A stretch of 64,000 nucleotides of DNA from Chloroflexi bacterium UBA6077 (lineage in GTDB: Bacteria; Chloroflexota; UBA6077). The notes under the pieces are model-generated. The model made no database searches. It was not told the DNA's origin and worked only from the letters and a program-made list of their open reading frames with translations. Positions 30,588 through 39,519 of this stretch are shown here, in pieces. The position numbers and the translations under genes were made by a program. The stretch is taken from assembly GCA_002436065.1 (NCBI GenBank), contig DIXP01000019.1:29871-93870 (forward strand). The letters are read 5' to 3'. The first letter of the stretch is position 1; every line of letters starts with the position of its first letter.

Positions 30588-33299
30588 ATGTCCCAAACGT
30601 CCATCGCAGGCAACCCCGAAATCCTCGAAGACCAATCCTGGCAGCCCACATCGCGTCCCTGGCACTCCTCGGGCATCGATGTCACACTCGCTGTCCTTGG
30701 CACCGATGCTCAGAAGGGACTATCCGGCGACACAGCAAAGCAGCGGCTGGAGGTGGTTGGCCCCAACTGTCTGGAAGAAGAGCGGCAGGTCACCTTCTGG
30801 AAGGTCGCCAAGGAAGAGGTGGCCGAGCCGATGATCCTCCTGCTCCTGGCCGTGGCCATCCTCTACGCACTGTGGGGGGAACTCCGCGACGCCATCGCCA
30901 TCTTCCTGATCATTGCCGGTATCTCCTGTGTCGAGATATTCAACGAGTACAGAGCCAAGGCCGCCATCGCCTCGCTCCAGCGCCTGGCGTCGCCGGTTGC
31001 CCCAGTCATACGCGATGGTGTCCAGCAGGAGGTAGACGCGAAGGCCATAGTTCCAGGAGACTTGGTGCTTCTGAGCCCTGGGGAGCGGGTGCCCGCGGAC
31101 CTGCGCATCCAGGATGCGCAGGTCCTTCGGGTTGATGAATCGAGCCTCACCGGAGAGTCCGTCCCCGCCACTAAGACGGTCGAGGCCGTGCCCGAGGACA
31201 CGGAGCTTGCCGACCGGCGTGACATGGCCTACGCGGGGACGCTGGTCACCTCGGGTAAGGGGCGCGGCGTGGTCGTCGCCACCGGCATGGAGACGGAGAT
31301 CGGGCAGATCGCTGGCTTGGTCCGGACGGCCCGAGAGCCCCGGACGCCTCTTCAGATGGCGATGCGACAGCTCTCGGGATATATCGTCTGGCTGGCCCTG
31401 GGCTTCTCGGTCCTCGTTCCCGCGCTCGGCTTCCTGGCAGGACAGCCGTTCCAGGAGATGGTTCTTACCGGCCTCACCCTGGCCTTCGCGACAATACCGG
31501 AGGAGCTACCGATCCTGATCACCGTGGTCCTTGGGTTGGGTTCCCTACGGCTCTCCAAACGAAATGCCATCGTGAAGCGGATCAGGGCTGCTGAGACCCT
31601 GGGCAGCGTATCGGCAATAGCCAGCGACAAGACGGGCACTATCACGGAGAACCATATGGCCCTCTCCGCAGTGTGGCTGCCGGGACAGCCAGAGGGGATC
31701 TCTGCCTCGGATGCGGGCGGCAACCCGTCCGGCCGGTACCTGCTGGAGTTAGGGCTTCTGGCCAACGACGCGGTCGCGACCCAGACGAATGGCAAGGCGA
31801 GCTTCGCCGGGGACCCGACCGATGTGGCCCTGCTGGAAGCGGCAACCAGGTGCGGAATCGAAGCCACGGTTCTTCGTGGCGGGGGGGTGGTCATCGAGTT
31901 CGCCTTCGATGACCATCGCAAGAGGGCCTCCGCGGTCTATTCCAGGGACGAAGGACTCCTGGTCGCCGTCAAGGGTGCCCCGGAGGGGGTAATCGCGAGC
32001 TGCAGCCGCCAGATGTCAAGAGAGATAGAGTTGTTCCTGGATGCCAAGGCGAGGTCCATGGCGCTCTCGGCCGCAGAGGATATGGCGAAGCGCGGCCTCA
32101 GGGTGCTCGGGATCGCATACAGGTATCTTCCCTCGCAGGGAGAGAACGGGCTGGCGGCGACCGGGAGGCTGCCCACCATGGAGGAGTGCGAATCGAATCT
32201 GGTCCTGGCTGGGCTGGTGGGGCTCGCCGACCCGCCCCGGGCTGAAGTGCCGTCCGCCCTGGCGGCGCTACGTTCCGCCCAGGTACGGGTGCTGATGCTT
32301 ACGGGGGACCATCCCGCGACCGCCCGCGCCATCGCCGGCGAGGTGGGCATTGATGGGGACAGAGTGCTCACTGGGCGCGATGTGGAGGCCATGAGCGACG
32401 CGGAGTTGCAGGGAGAGGTAGGCGAGGCCTCGGTTTTCGCCCGCATCACCCCGGAGCATAAGCTGCGGATAGTGAGGGCGCTCCAAGCGCGGGGTGACGT
32501 GGTCGCCGTGACTGGGGACGGGGTGAACGACGCCCCAGCCCTCAAGGAGGCCGCCATCGGAGTTGCCATGGGCCAGACCGGCACCGATGTGGCCAAGGAG
32601 GCGGCGGACATGGTGCTTGCGGACGACAACTTTGCCACCATCGGACTTGCCGTCCGAGAGGGTCGCAAGCTGTTCGAGAACCTCCGCAAGGCCGTCCGCT
32701 ACTACCTGGCCGTCAAGGTGGCCCTGGTTGGCACTTCGCTCGTCGCCGTGCTGCTCCGGCTGCCGGTGCCCTTCAGCCCGATTCAGATCATCATCACCGA
32801 GCTGTTCATGGATCTGGGGGCATCGGTCGCATTTACCGTCGAGCGGGCAGAGGGCGACGTGATGGCCCGCCCGCCACGCGACGCGACGCGTCCATTCATG
32901 GACGGGGCGATGCAGGCAGCTATCTTCGCGGGCGGAGCCTCCCTGGGCGTCGCGGTGATCGCGGCTTACCTCTGGGCCTTCTCCCAGGGGGCTGAGGCTG
33001 CCCACGCCCAGAGCCTCGCCTTCACTACCTGGATGGTGGGGCACGTGCTGCTGGCCCTCCACATGCGCTCCGAGCGGCAGCCCCTCCTTTCCCTCGGTGT
33101 CTTCTCCAACCCGGCCATGGTGATCTGGGGAGTGGGAGCAATAGGGCTAGCGGCGCTCGCATCCAGCGTGCCGGTCCTCAGCGAGACCTTGAAGGTGACT
33201 CCCCTCGCTCCCCGGGAATGGATCTTCGCGGTGGTTGTGCCTCTCGTGGCTACGATCTGGTGGGAAGTGTGGAAGCTGGTCCGGTGGGGCAGAAGGTAG
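30588..33299 (+). CDS. P-type II cation-transporting ATPase
   Basis: 903-residue ion pump. Actuator domain SLTGESVPATK, M4 FATIPEELPILITVV, phosphorylation site ASDKTGTITENH (about 347), hinge GDGVNDAPALKEAAIGVAMG, and C-terminal transmembrane segments with FSPIQIIITELFMDLG. The Glu in PEELP and the acidic residue in the LFMDLG segment fit Ca2+/Mn2+-type or related P-II pumps, not P-IB heavy-metal pumps (no CPC, no metal-binding domains). The N-terminus LAVLGTDAQKGLSGDTAKQR is the cation-ATPase N domain. Coupled to the ChrB-like gene. Confidence 0.92.
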   Translation: MSQTSIAGNPEILEDQSWQPTSRPWHSSGIDVTLAVLGTDAQKGLSGDTAKQRLEVVGPNCLEEERQVTFWKVAKEEVAEPMILLLLAVAILYALWGELRDAIAIFLIIAGISCVEIFNEYRAKAAIASLQRLASPVAPVIRDGVQQEVDAKAIVPGDLVLLSPGERVPADLRIQDAQVLRVDESSLTGESVPATKTVEAVPEDTELADRRDMAYAGTLVTSGKGRGVVVATGMETEIGQIAGLVRTAREPRTPLQMAMRQLSGYIVWLALGFSVLVPALGFLAGQPFQEMVLTGLTLAFATIPEELPILITVVLGLGSLRLSKRNAIVKRIRAAETLGSVSAIASDKTGTITENHMALSAVWLPGQPEGISASDAGGNPSGRYLLELGLLANDAVATQTNGKASFAGDPTDVALLEAATRCGIEATVLRGGGVVIEFAFDDHRKRASAVYSRDEGLLVAVKGAPEGVIASCSRQMSREIELFLDAKARSMALSAAEDMAKRGLRVLGIAYRYLPSQGENGLAATGRLPTMEECESNLVLAGLVGLADPPRAEVPSALAALRSAQVRVLMLTGDHPATARAIAGEVGIDGDRVLTGRDVEAMSDAELQGEVGEASVFARITPEHKLRIVRALQARGDVVAVTGDGVNDAPALKEAAIGVAMGQTGTDVAKEAADMVLADDNFATIGLAVREGRKLFENLRKAVRYYLAVKVALVGTSLVAVLLRLPVPFSPIQIIITELFMDLGASVAFTVERAEGDVMARPPRDATRPFMDGAMQAAIFAGGASLGVAVIAAYLWAFSQGAEAAHAQSLAFTTWMVGHVLLALHMRSERQPLLSLGVFSNPAMVIWGVGAIGLAALASSVPVLSETLKVTPLAPREWIFAVVVPLVATIWWEVWKLVRWGRR

Positions 33300-33337
33300 T
33301 GGTTGTGGTAGAGTCAATAAATGGGAGGTAACCTCGG

Positions 33338-34606
33338 ATGAGTCGTGTAGCCGAGAAACGGGGAGAGAGTCGCTTCAGTCCGTTCCTGCTGCTGTGCGGG
33401 ATCGGTCTCTTCGCGATATTCAGCTCGACGATGTCCAAAAACCCCGCACTGCCGCTGTTCGCCAGGGACCTCGGGGCGACCGAGCAGTACATCGGCTTCA
33501 TCGCCGCGGCCTCGACGGTCGTCGGCGTCCTGACCTCCATTCCGGCTGGGGCGCTTTCCGATCTCTACGGCCGGCGTCGGGTGATCCTGGCGGCCACTTT
33601 CGTCTTCGCCTCGGCCCCCTTCCTGTACCTATTCGTCTCCTCGCCGTGGCAGTTGGCGTTGGTGCGGGTCTACCATGGCTTCGCGACAGCCATCTTCGGG
33701 CCGGTTGCAATGGCGCTGGTGGCCGACCTCTTCCAGACCGGCCGTGGCGAGAGCATGGGCTGGTATTCGTCCTCCACCCTGGTCGGGCGGGCGGTGGCGC
33801 CCTTCGTCGGCGGCATGCTACTCGCCACACTAGCCGTCCCAACCGTTGGCGGAGGGGGTGGCTGGCTTGGCCTCACCTCGTATCAATGGGTCTACGTCGT
33901 CTGCGGCGTCGCCGGCTTGGTTACCATGGCCGCGGCTACCCGCCTGCCGGTGGACAACAGAACCCGTGGCGGCGCGACCGTTGGCGAGAGTTGGGCGAAG
34001 ATGCGGAGAGGGCTTGGGGAGGTAGCTCGCAGCCGGCCGATCCTGGTGACATCGGTGATGGAGGCGCTTCAGTACTTCTCCTTCGGCGCGATGGAGGCAT
34101 TCCTCCCGCTGTACGCGATCTTCGTCGTGGAGCCGAAGCTCAGCACAGTGGAAGTGGGTGTGATCTTTCTCGCACAGATCCTGACGACAGCCCTCACCAA
34201 GCCGATGATGGGCAGGACATCCGACCTCGTCGGCCGTCGCCCCGTGATCGCTCTTGGGCTTGCCCTGAGCGCCGTCTCGATGGCGCTGTTCGTCCTGACG
34301 GGCAGTTTCCCGCTGCTGGTTGCGATTGGGATGCTCTACGGCCTCGGGCTGTCCGTGGTGACCTCCGCCACCTCGGCCTACGTGTCAGAGTTGGCCAAGG
34401 CTAGCCAGTACGGGTCGGCCCTCGGTGTGCTTTCGACCATCATGGATGTGGGGCAATCGGCCGGCCCCATCGTGGTGGGGTTGCTGGTCGCGGCCTTCGG
34501 TTACCGTCCTGCGTTCTTCCTTGTCGCGGCCCTGCTGCTGATCGGGACCGCGGGCTTCTGGTTCCTAGCGCCGCGGCCGAGTAGCGGGCCAGAGTCGGCA
34601 GGCTAA
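33338..34606 (+). CDS. MFS transporter
   Basis: 422-residue, 12-helix major facilitator. Motif A appears in loop 2-3 (GALSDLYGRRRVIL) and again as GRTSDLVGRRPVIA in the second half, which is typical. N-terminal helices FLLLCGIGLFAIFSSTM and YIGFIAAASTVVGVL. Resembles drug or sugar efflux members; no substrate assigned. ATG 33338 follows GGGAGGTAACC, 38 bp after the P-type ATPase, so possibly one operon. Confidence 0.9.
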   Translation: MSRVAEKRGESRFSPFLLLCGIGLFAIFSSTMSKNPALPLFARDLGATEQYIGFIAAASTVVGVLTSIPAGALSDLYGRRRVILAATFVFASAPFLYLFVSSPWQLALVRVYHGFATAIFGPVAMALVADLFQTGRGESMGWYSSSTLVGRAVAPFVGGMLLATLAVPTVGGGGGWLGLTSYQWVYVVCGVAGLVTMAAATRLPVDNRTRGGATVGESWAKMRRGLGEVARSRPILVTSVMEALQYFSFGAMEAFLPLYAIFVVEPKLSTVEVGVIFLAQILTTALTKPMMGRTSDLVGRRPVIALGLALSAVSMALFVLTGSFPLLVAIGMLYGLGLSVVTSATSAYVSELAKASQYGSALGVLSTIMDVGQSAGPIVVGLLVAAFGYRPAFFLVAALLLIGTAGFWFLAPRPSSGPESAG

Positions 34607-34699
34607 TACTCCGCCACAAGGACTCGATAGCTGCAGGGGTCCACGTCTCTGCTGGCCCCTACATTACCATCCTTGTAGCGGAGTGGCAGCCGCTCGGTC

Positions 34700-34999
34700 C
34701 TAGGAATAGCGCCCTACCAGCTTGTCCCACAGATGCCGAGGTATCTCGCTCTTGGGCACATAGCAGCAGTTCTCGGGAATCGGCATCCCTGCGTGCCCTT
34801 CGATGATGCCCTGCTCGGGATGAGAGATATCGAAGTAGCTCTCACCACTCCTCATCGTCTCGTCTGTATTGCAGTAGCTGATCTCCCTTAACTCTTCGTC
34901 GGAGAAGGAATTCAGCCAGCCAAAGCGCTCCTTCAGCTTGTCGGCCGTCTGCCGGCCTGTGGCCTGCCTGCCGCCCATTCCCATCGGTTGGTTCATCAT
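34700..34999 (-). CDS. Small hypothetical protein
   Basis: 99 residues starting MMNQPMGMGGRQATGRQTAD and containing KERFGWLNSFSDEELREISY and MRSGESYFDISHPEQGIIEG. No recognised family. AGGGAGGGAACG upstream of the ATG supports translation. It is divergent from the GH94 gene, with a 28-nt near-palindrome in the shared spacer. Confidence 0.55.
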   Translation of the reverse strand: MMNQPMGMGGRQATGRQTADKLKERFGWLNSFSDEELREISYCNTDETMRSGESYFDISHPEQGIIEGHAGMPIPENCCYVPKSEIPRHLWDKLVGRYS

Positions 35000-35012
35000 G
35001 AATCGTTCCCTC

Positions 35013-35040
35013 CCTACTAGCGCTTGCAAGCGTCAGTAGG
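35013..35040. promoter_or_regulatory. 28-nt near-perfect palindrome in a divergent promoter region
   Basis: The core CGCTTGCAAGCG (35021-35032) is flanked by CCTACT and AGTAGG arms (35013-35018, 35035-35040). It lies upstream of the small minus-strand gene and 118 bp before the GH94 gene: a candidate operator or a leader hairpin. Confidence 0.5.
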
Positions 35041-35157
35041 GGGAGCAACGAGTGTGCCAGCACAATGGCATCTTATTTGCTCAAACCAATGTGCTTCTAG
35101 ATATGGGGCGCGCGCTCACACGGTGATCCGCTACAGAACCACCAGGGGGTCAGGACG

Positions 35158-37584
35158 ATGGCACAGCAGCTTCTGGCAAGGCCACCGCTGATTGAGACCG
35201 AGTATGGCCACTTTTCCGAGGACGGCCTGGAGTACATCATCAGCCGTCCCGATACCCCCAGGCCCTGGGCCAACTACCTCTCCAACGAGGAGTACTGTGC
35301 CCTCATTTCCCATACGGGGGGCGGATACTCCTTCATCCACGGCTCGGGGTACGACCGCATCCACCGGTGGTTCCCTGGGGAGTCCGTCCTCCAGGACCGG
35401 CCCGGGCGGTACGTCTACGTGCGGGACGACGACAGTGGAGAGTACTGGAGCCTCAACTGGCAACCCTGCATGAAGCCCTACCAGTTCTGGGAGGCCCACC
35501 ACGGGCTGGGGTATACATGGATCAAGTCCGTGACCCAGGATATCGAGGGGGAGATACTCTACTTCGTGCCCCAGGACGAGAACGTGGAGTTCTGGGTCGT
35601 CACCCTGAAGAACCGGAGCGATCGCCGCCGCAGGCTCAGCGTTTTCCCCTACGCGGAATGGGCGCTATCCAGCTATTCGCCGGACCTGACCGAGCGGAGC
35701 TTTCACAACCTGTTTAACGAGGTGGAACTCCGGGACGGGACCATCTTCGCCACCAAACGCTACTGGCCCACGGTGAGCCTCTCGAGTGGTGCAACCCCCA
35801 ATATCGAGTGGAACAAGTACGTCTTCATGACTACCAGCCTGCCCTTCCAGGGCTTTGACTGCATACGGCGGGCTTTCATCGGCGACTACCGGGATTGGCA
35901 AGCGCCAGCGGCCCTGGAGCGGGGCAGTTGCAGTAACAGCCAGGGCGACGGCTACGACTCCATCGGGGCATTCCAGCACGTCGTGGAGCTGGAGCCGGGC
36001 CAGCAGCTGCAGTTTCACGTCACTATAGGTGCGGTACCAAAGGACGACCCTGAGCAGGCGGCCAGGATCAATCGGAAGTACCAGAGGACCGACCGAGTGC
36101 TCCATGCCTTCGAGGATCTTCGCCGCTTCTGGTCGGACTACATGGCAAGGCTCACTGTCCAGACACCAGATCCGGAGTTCGACCTCTCGGTCAACGTCTG
36201 GAACAAGTACCAGACCTGGGTTACTGCCCACTGGGCCCGCATGGCCTCCTACTACATCGGGGGCGGCTCCATCATGGGGTTCCGCGACCTCTCTCAGGAC
36301 ATCCTGGGAGTGCTTCCTAATGACCTGGAGATGGCCAAGAGGCGGACCTTTTCCATCATCTCCCACCAATTCGCCAATGGTAGTACAGTCCACAACTGGG
36401 ACCCCCTCACCAACATCGGGGCGGTGACCGGCCACTGCGACGATCCCCTCTGGCTGGTCATGTGCGTGCTGAACTACTTCAAGGAGACTGGAGACGTCGG
36501 TTTTCTCTCGGAGAAGGTACCGTACCTCGACACGGGTTCGGGTACTGTCAGGGAGCATATGATCCGCGGCCTGTTCTACGCGCTGAAGAATCGCAGCGAG
36601 AGGGGCCTCTCGCTCATCCGGGCGGGCGACTGGAACGACGGACTGAACTTCGTGGGGGTGCTGGGTCGGGGGGAGAGCATCATGAACAGCCACTTCCTGG
36701 CCTGGATGCTCCGGGATGTGGTCGATCTCTTCGATGCTCTCGGGGACACGAGGGCCAGGGACCGGACCATGCTGGAGTACCAGCGAACCAAGGACGCCAT
36801 CAACCGGTATGCCTGGGATGGACAGTGGTATTGGCGTGCCACCAAGGACAACGGTGAACTGCTGGGCAGCCACGTGAACGCCGAGGGCTCCATCTACCTG
36901 AACGCACAAACCTGGGGTGTGCTGGCGGGGGTGGCCGAGGGCGAGCGGGGTATCCAGGTGATGGACATGGTCAAGAGTCGCTTGGACACTCCCTACGGCC
37001 CTGCCCTCTTCCTTCCTGCCTATCAGGACCCCGACCACACCATCGGCATCATCACTCGCTTTGCCCCGGGGACCAAGGAGAACGGGACCGTGTTCTGCCA
37101 CACGGTGGCCTGGACGGTGATAGCCGAGACCTTGTTGGGTCGCGGGGACATGGCCTATCACTACTGGAAGGAGAGTTCCTTCCTCACCCGGGGCAAGAAC
37201 CCCAACCTGTACAAGGTAGAGCCCTACGTCTACGCTGAGTACATCTACGGCCCGGACCACCCCAACTTTGGTGAAGGGGAGTTCACCTGGACTACCGGCA
37301 CGGCGGCCTGGATGTGGAGGGCCTGCACCGACTGGATACTTGGGCTTCGCCCCACGGCGCGGGGGCTGGTCGTGGACCCATGTCTACCCACCGACTGGGA
37401 TCATTGCCAGATAACGCGCCAGTTCCGCGGTGCAACCTATGAGGTGGAGATAGAGAACCCTCAGCACCTATCCAAGGGTGTGGTGCAGGTGCGAGTGGAT
37501 GGCAAGGAGATCAACAGCACCCTGCTCCCCAGCTTCGGCGACGGCCGTCGCCATAGGGTGCAGGTCCAGATGGGCCGTCGGTAG
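35158..37584 (+). CDS. GH94-family glycoside phosphorylase (cellobiose/cellodextrin type)
   Basis: 808-residue cytosolic phosphorylase of the GH94 (former GT36) family, which splits beta-linked oligosaccharides with phosphate to give a sugar 1-phosphate. N-terminal beta domain with DRPGRYVYVRDDDSGEYWS and WEAHHGLGYT, then the (alpha/alpha)6 barrel: GFRDLSQDILG, GSTVHNWDP, RAGDWNDGLN (general-acid Asp in DWND, 491-494), NAEGSIYLNAQTWGVLAG and TKENGTVFCH. No signal peptide. Cellobiose, cellodextrin and chitobiose are all possible; the exact sugar cannot be decided. ATG 35158 after AGGACG. Confidence 0.92.
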   Translation: MAQQLLARPPLIETEYGHFSEDGLEYIISRPDTPRPWANYLSNEEYCALISHTGGGYSFIHGSGYDRIHRWFPGESVLQDRPGRYVYVRDDDSGEYWSLNWQPCMKPYQFWEAHHGLGYTWIKSVTQDIEGEILYFVPQDENVEFWVVTLKNRSDRRRRLSVFPYAEWALSSYSPDLTERSFHNLFNEVELRDGTIFATKRYWPTVSLSSGATPNIEWNKYVFMTTSLPFQGFDCIRRAFIGDYRDWQAPAALERGSCSNSQGDGYDSIGAFQHVVELEPGQQLQFHVTIGAVPKDDPEQAARINRKYQRTDRVLHAFEDLRRFWSDYMARLTVQTPDPEFDLSVNVWNKYQTWVTAHWARMASYYIGGGSIMGFRDLSQDILGVLPNDLEMAKRRTFSIISHQFANGSTVHNWDPLTNIGAVTGHCDDPLWLVMCVLNYFKETGDVGFLSEKVPYLDTGSGTVREHMIRGLFYALKNRSERGLSLIRAGDWNDGLNFVGVLGRGESIMNSHFLAWMLRDVVDLFDALGDTRARDRTMLEYQRTKDAINRYAWDGQWYWRATKDNGELLGSHVNAEGSIYLNAQTWGVLAGVAEGERGIQVMDMVKSRLDTPYGPALFLPAYQDPDHTIGIITRFAPGTKENGTVFCHTVAWTVIAETLLGRGDMAYHYWKESSFLTRGKNPNLYKVEPYVYAEYIYGPDHPNFGEGEFTWTTGTAAWMWRACTDWILGLRPTARGLVVDPCLPTDWDHCQITRQFRGATYEVEIENPQHLSKGVVQVRVDGKEINSTLLPSFGDGRRHRVQVQMGRR

Positions 37585-37588
37585 GTTG

Positions 37589-37636
37589 CCCGTTCCTGCT
37601 GCCTTGGGACTTGCTTCCCAAGGCAGCAGGAACGGG
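37589..37636 (+). terminator. Strong hairpin terminator after the GH94 gene
   Basis: Perfect 21-bp stem (37589-37609 with 37616-37636) and a 6-nt loop, starting 5 bp after the stop codon. Few T residues follow. Confidence 0.8.
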
Positions 37637-37649
37637 ACGTTCCTTGTGG

Positions 37650-37678
37650 TTGACAGCCTGCTACTACTACCCTACACT
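37650..37678 (+). promoter_or_regulatory. Sigma-70-type promoter before the 4TM-yvcK pair
   Basis: Consensus -35 TTGACA (37650-37655), 17-bp spacer, -10 TACACT (37673-37678). It lies between the GH94 terminator and the next gene, 68 bp before its ATG. Confidence 0.7.
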
Positions 37679-37745
37679 GGCTGCCAGTCTCACCTCTTTC
37701 AATCGGAATGCATCTTGCCTTTAGTCCCCTCGTTCTGGAGTTATC

Positions 37746-38087
37746 ATGCCTGGCACCCTTGTGCGCCTGCTAATTACGGCGATATCCATCGTGGTTGCCG
37801 CATACTTGGTTCCGGGGTACTTGAGAATAGGGGGCTTGGAGTCGGTCCTGCTGTTCGCCCTCGTCCTCGCCGTTCTTAACGCTCTGGTTAGACCCATCCT
37901 CCTCTTTCTCGCCCTGCCCCTGAACCTGCTGACCCTCGGGTTGTTCACCTTCGTGGTCAACGGTGCGCTGTTCTGGCTGGCGGCGCGGGTTCCATTGGGC
38001 GTACAGGTGGAGGGGTTCCTGGGAGCTTTCCTGGCAGCCCTGGTGGTGAGCGCGGTTAGTTTCGTGCTATCTAAGGCCGTTCCCTGA
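37746..38087 (+). CDS. Phage-holin family IV-like (4TM) membrane protein
   Basis: 113 residues, almost wholly hydrophobic with four membrane helices: LLITAISIVVAAYLVPG, SVLLFALVLAVLNALVRPI, LNLLTLGLFTFVVNGALFWL and GAFLAALVVSAVSFVLS. The VRPIL and NGALFWLAA motifs fit the mycobacterial-type 4TM holin-like (DUF360) family. Chromosomal members need not be phage lysis proteins. It lies 82 bp before yvcK. Confidence 0.82.
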   Translation: MPGTLVRLLITAISIVVAAYLVPGYLRIGGLESVLLFALVLAVLNALVRPILLFLALPLNLLTLGLFTFVVNGALFWLAARVPLGVQVEGFLGAFLAALVVSAVSFVLSKAVP

Positions 38088-38169
38088 GCCCCAGGGAGCG
38101 GTGTGGCGGCTCATATGTAGGAGGCGGCAGCGCCTGGACGAGGGACGTTGCCTGGAAGGACAAACAAGC

Positions 38170-39498
38170 GTGGGTTTTTTCAAGTGGCTCTACCCAGGGA
38201 TGCGCATCAAGCGCTGGATATTCCTGCTGACCGTCGGTCTCGTCATGCTGAGTCTGGGGCTGGCCTACCTGCTCGTCCATCTCTACCGTACCCAGCCCTT
38301 CCCCGAGTTCGTGGCCGCGGTTACACTCCAGTTCATCGATAGACCGGTCCGTGGTGCCATCTTCCTGACGGCGGGTATCGCCGTTTTCCTCGTGGCGTTC
38401 TGGCGTCTAAACCACTCTGTGCTCTCAGCGGTTATCCCCGATGGGACAGGAAACCTGGTCGACCTCGTCTACAACCATCGGCAGCGGCAGCGCGGCCCGA
38501 AGGTCGTGACAATAGGGGGCGGGACCGGTCTCTCCACGCTGCTGCGCGGCCTGAAGGAGTACACCACCAACATCACGGCCATCGTCACGGTAGCCGACGA
38601 TGGTGGGAGTTCGGGACGGTTGCGTCGGGAGATGGGGGTCTTGCCACCGGGCGATTTCCGCAACTGTATCGTTGCCCTGGCCGATGCGGAACCCCTGATG
38701 ACCAAGCTGTTCCAGTATCGCTTCAGTGAGGGGTCGGGGCTGGACGGACACAGCTTCGGCAACCTGTTCATCGTTGCCATGTCTGGCATAGTTGGTAACT
38801 TCGAGCAGGCTATTCGGGAGTCCAGCCGCGTCCTGGCGGTGCGGGGACAGATCCTTCCCTCTACCTTGGAGAACCTGACCCTCTGCGCCGAGTTGATGGA
38901 TGAGGCAAGGGTGGAGGGCGAGTCGAAGATCTCGGAGAGTAACCGCCCAATTAAACGGGTATACCTACAGCCGGAGCACCCGGCTGCCTATCCCGAGGCC
39001 ACACGGGCGATCCTGGATGCGGACTTGGTGGTGATCGGCCCCGGCAGCCTCTACACCAGCGTCCTTCCCAATCTATTGGTGGAGGACCTGGCGCGCGCGC
39101 TCATCGCCTCCGATGCCATGAAGGTGTACGCGTGCAATGTGGCTACCCAGCGAGGCGAGACGGACAACTTTGGGGTGAAGGACCACGTGGAGGCGCTGCT
39201 GCGTCACCTGCCGGGCAACCCCATAGACTACATCCTGGCCAACGACAAAGTTGGGGCTGTGCTCCCCTCGCACTGGCAGGTGACGCAGGTGACCTCCGGT
39301 GTCGAGGACGTGGAGATCAGCGGTGTCGAGGTGGTGCAGGCCGACGTGGTCGACCCAAAGAATCCCCTTCGCCATGATCCTAAGAAGCTGGCACAGGCGC
39401 TGATGCGCCTCTTCTACGACAGGGCCGATATCGTCTCCGGATCTCGCTCTGGGGACCTGGGGGAGTCCGGCCGGGAAGCTCGCATCGAATCCGCGTAA
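38170..39498 (+). CDS. yvcK: Gluconeogenesis factor YvcK (CofD-like) with N-terminal membrane anchor
   Basis: UDP-sugar-binding regulator needed for growth on gluconeogenic carbon sources and for peptidoglycan synthesis in Bacillus. After FFKWLYPGMRIKRW come two membrane segments (about 15-37 and 55-75), then the Rossmann-like core VVTIGGGTGLSTLLRGLKEY, VADDGGSSGRLRREMG, PPGDFRNCIVALAD and DGHSFGNLFI. GTG 38170 with GGAAGGA upstream is preferred to the longer GTG at 38101; ATG 38200 is possible. 442 residues; the anchor is found in some lineages only. Confidence 0.9.
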   Translation: MGFFKWLYPGMRIKRWIFLLTVGLVMLSLGLAYLLVHLYRTQPFPEFVAAVTLQFIDRPVRGAIFLTAGIAVFLVAFWRLNHSVLSAVIPDGTGNLVDLVYNHRQRQRGPKVVTIGGGTGLSTLLRGLKEYTTNITAIVTVADDGGSSGRLRREMGVLPPGDFRNCIVALADAEPLMTKLFQYRFSEGSGLDGHSFGNLFIVAMSGIVGNFEQAIRESSRVLAVRGQILPSTLENLTLCAELMDEARVEGESKISESNRPIKRVYLQPEHPAAYPEATRAILDADLVVIGPGSLYTSVLPNLLVEDLARALIASDAMKVYACNVATQRGETDNFGVKDHVEALLRHLPGNPIDYILANDKVGAVLPSHWQVTQVTSGVEDVEISGVEVVQADVVDPKNPLRHDPKKLAQALMRLFYDRADIVSGSRSGDLGESGREARIESA

Positions 39499-39519
39499 TG
39501 CCGTCGGCGGGGGTCGAGT

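Noticed and set aside
33235..34404. A 389-codon frame over the MFS gene
   Set aside because: Shadow frame; Arg/Gly-rich with no helices, while the MFS frame has motif A twice.
35665..37260. A 531-codon minus-strand frame in the GH94 gene
   Set aside because: Antisense shadow with no recognisable domain; the plus frame has full GH94 motifs.
37746..38087. Holin-like gene considered as evidence of a prophage
   Set aside because: No other phage genes exist here; this family is common on chromosomes and the gene sits before yvcK.
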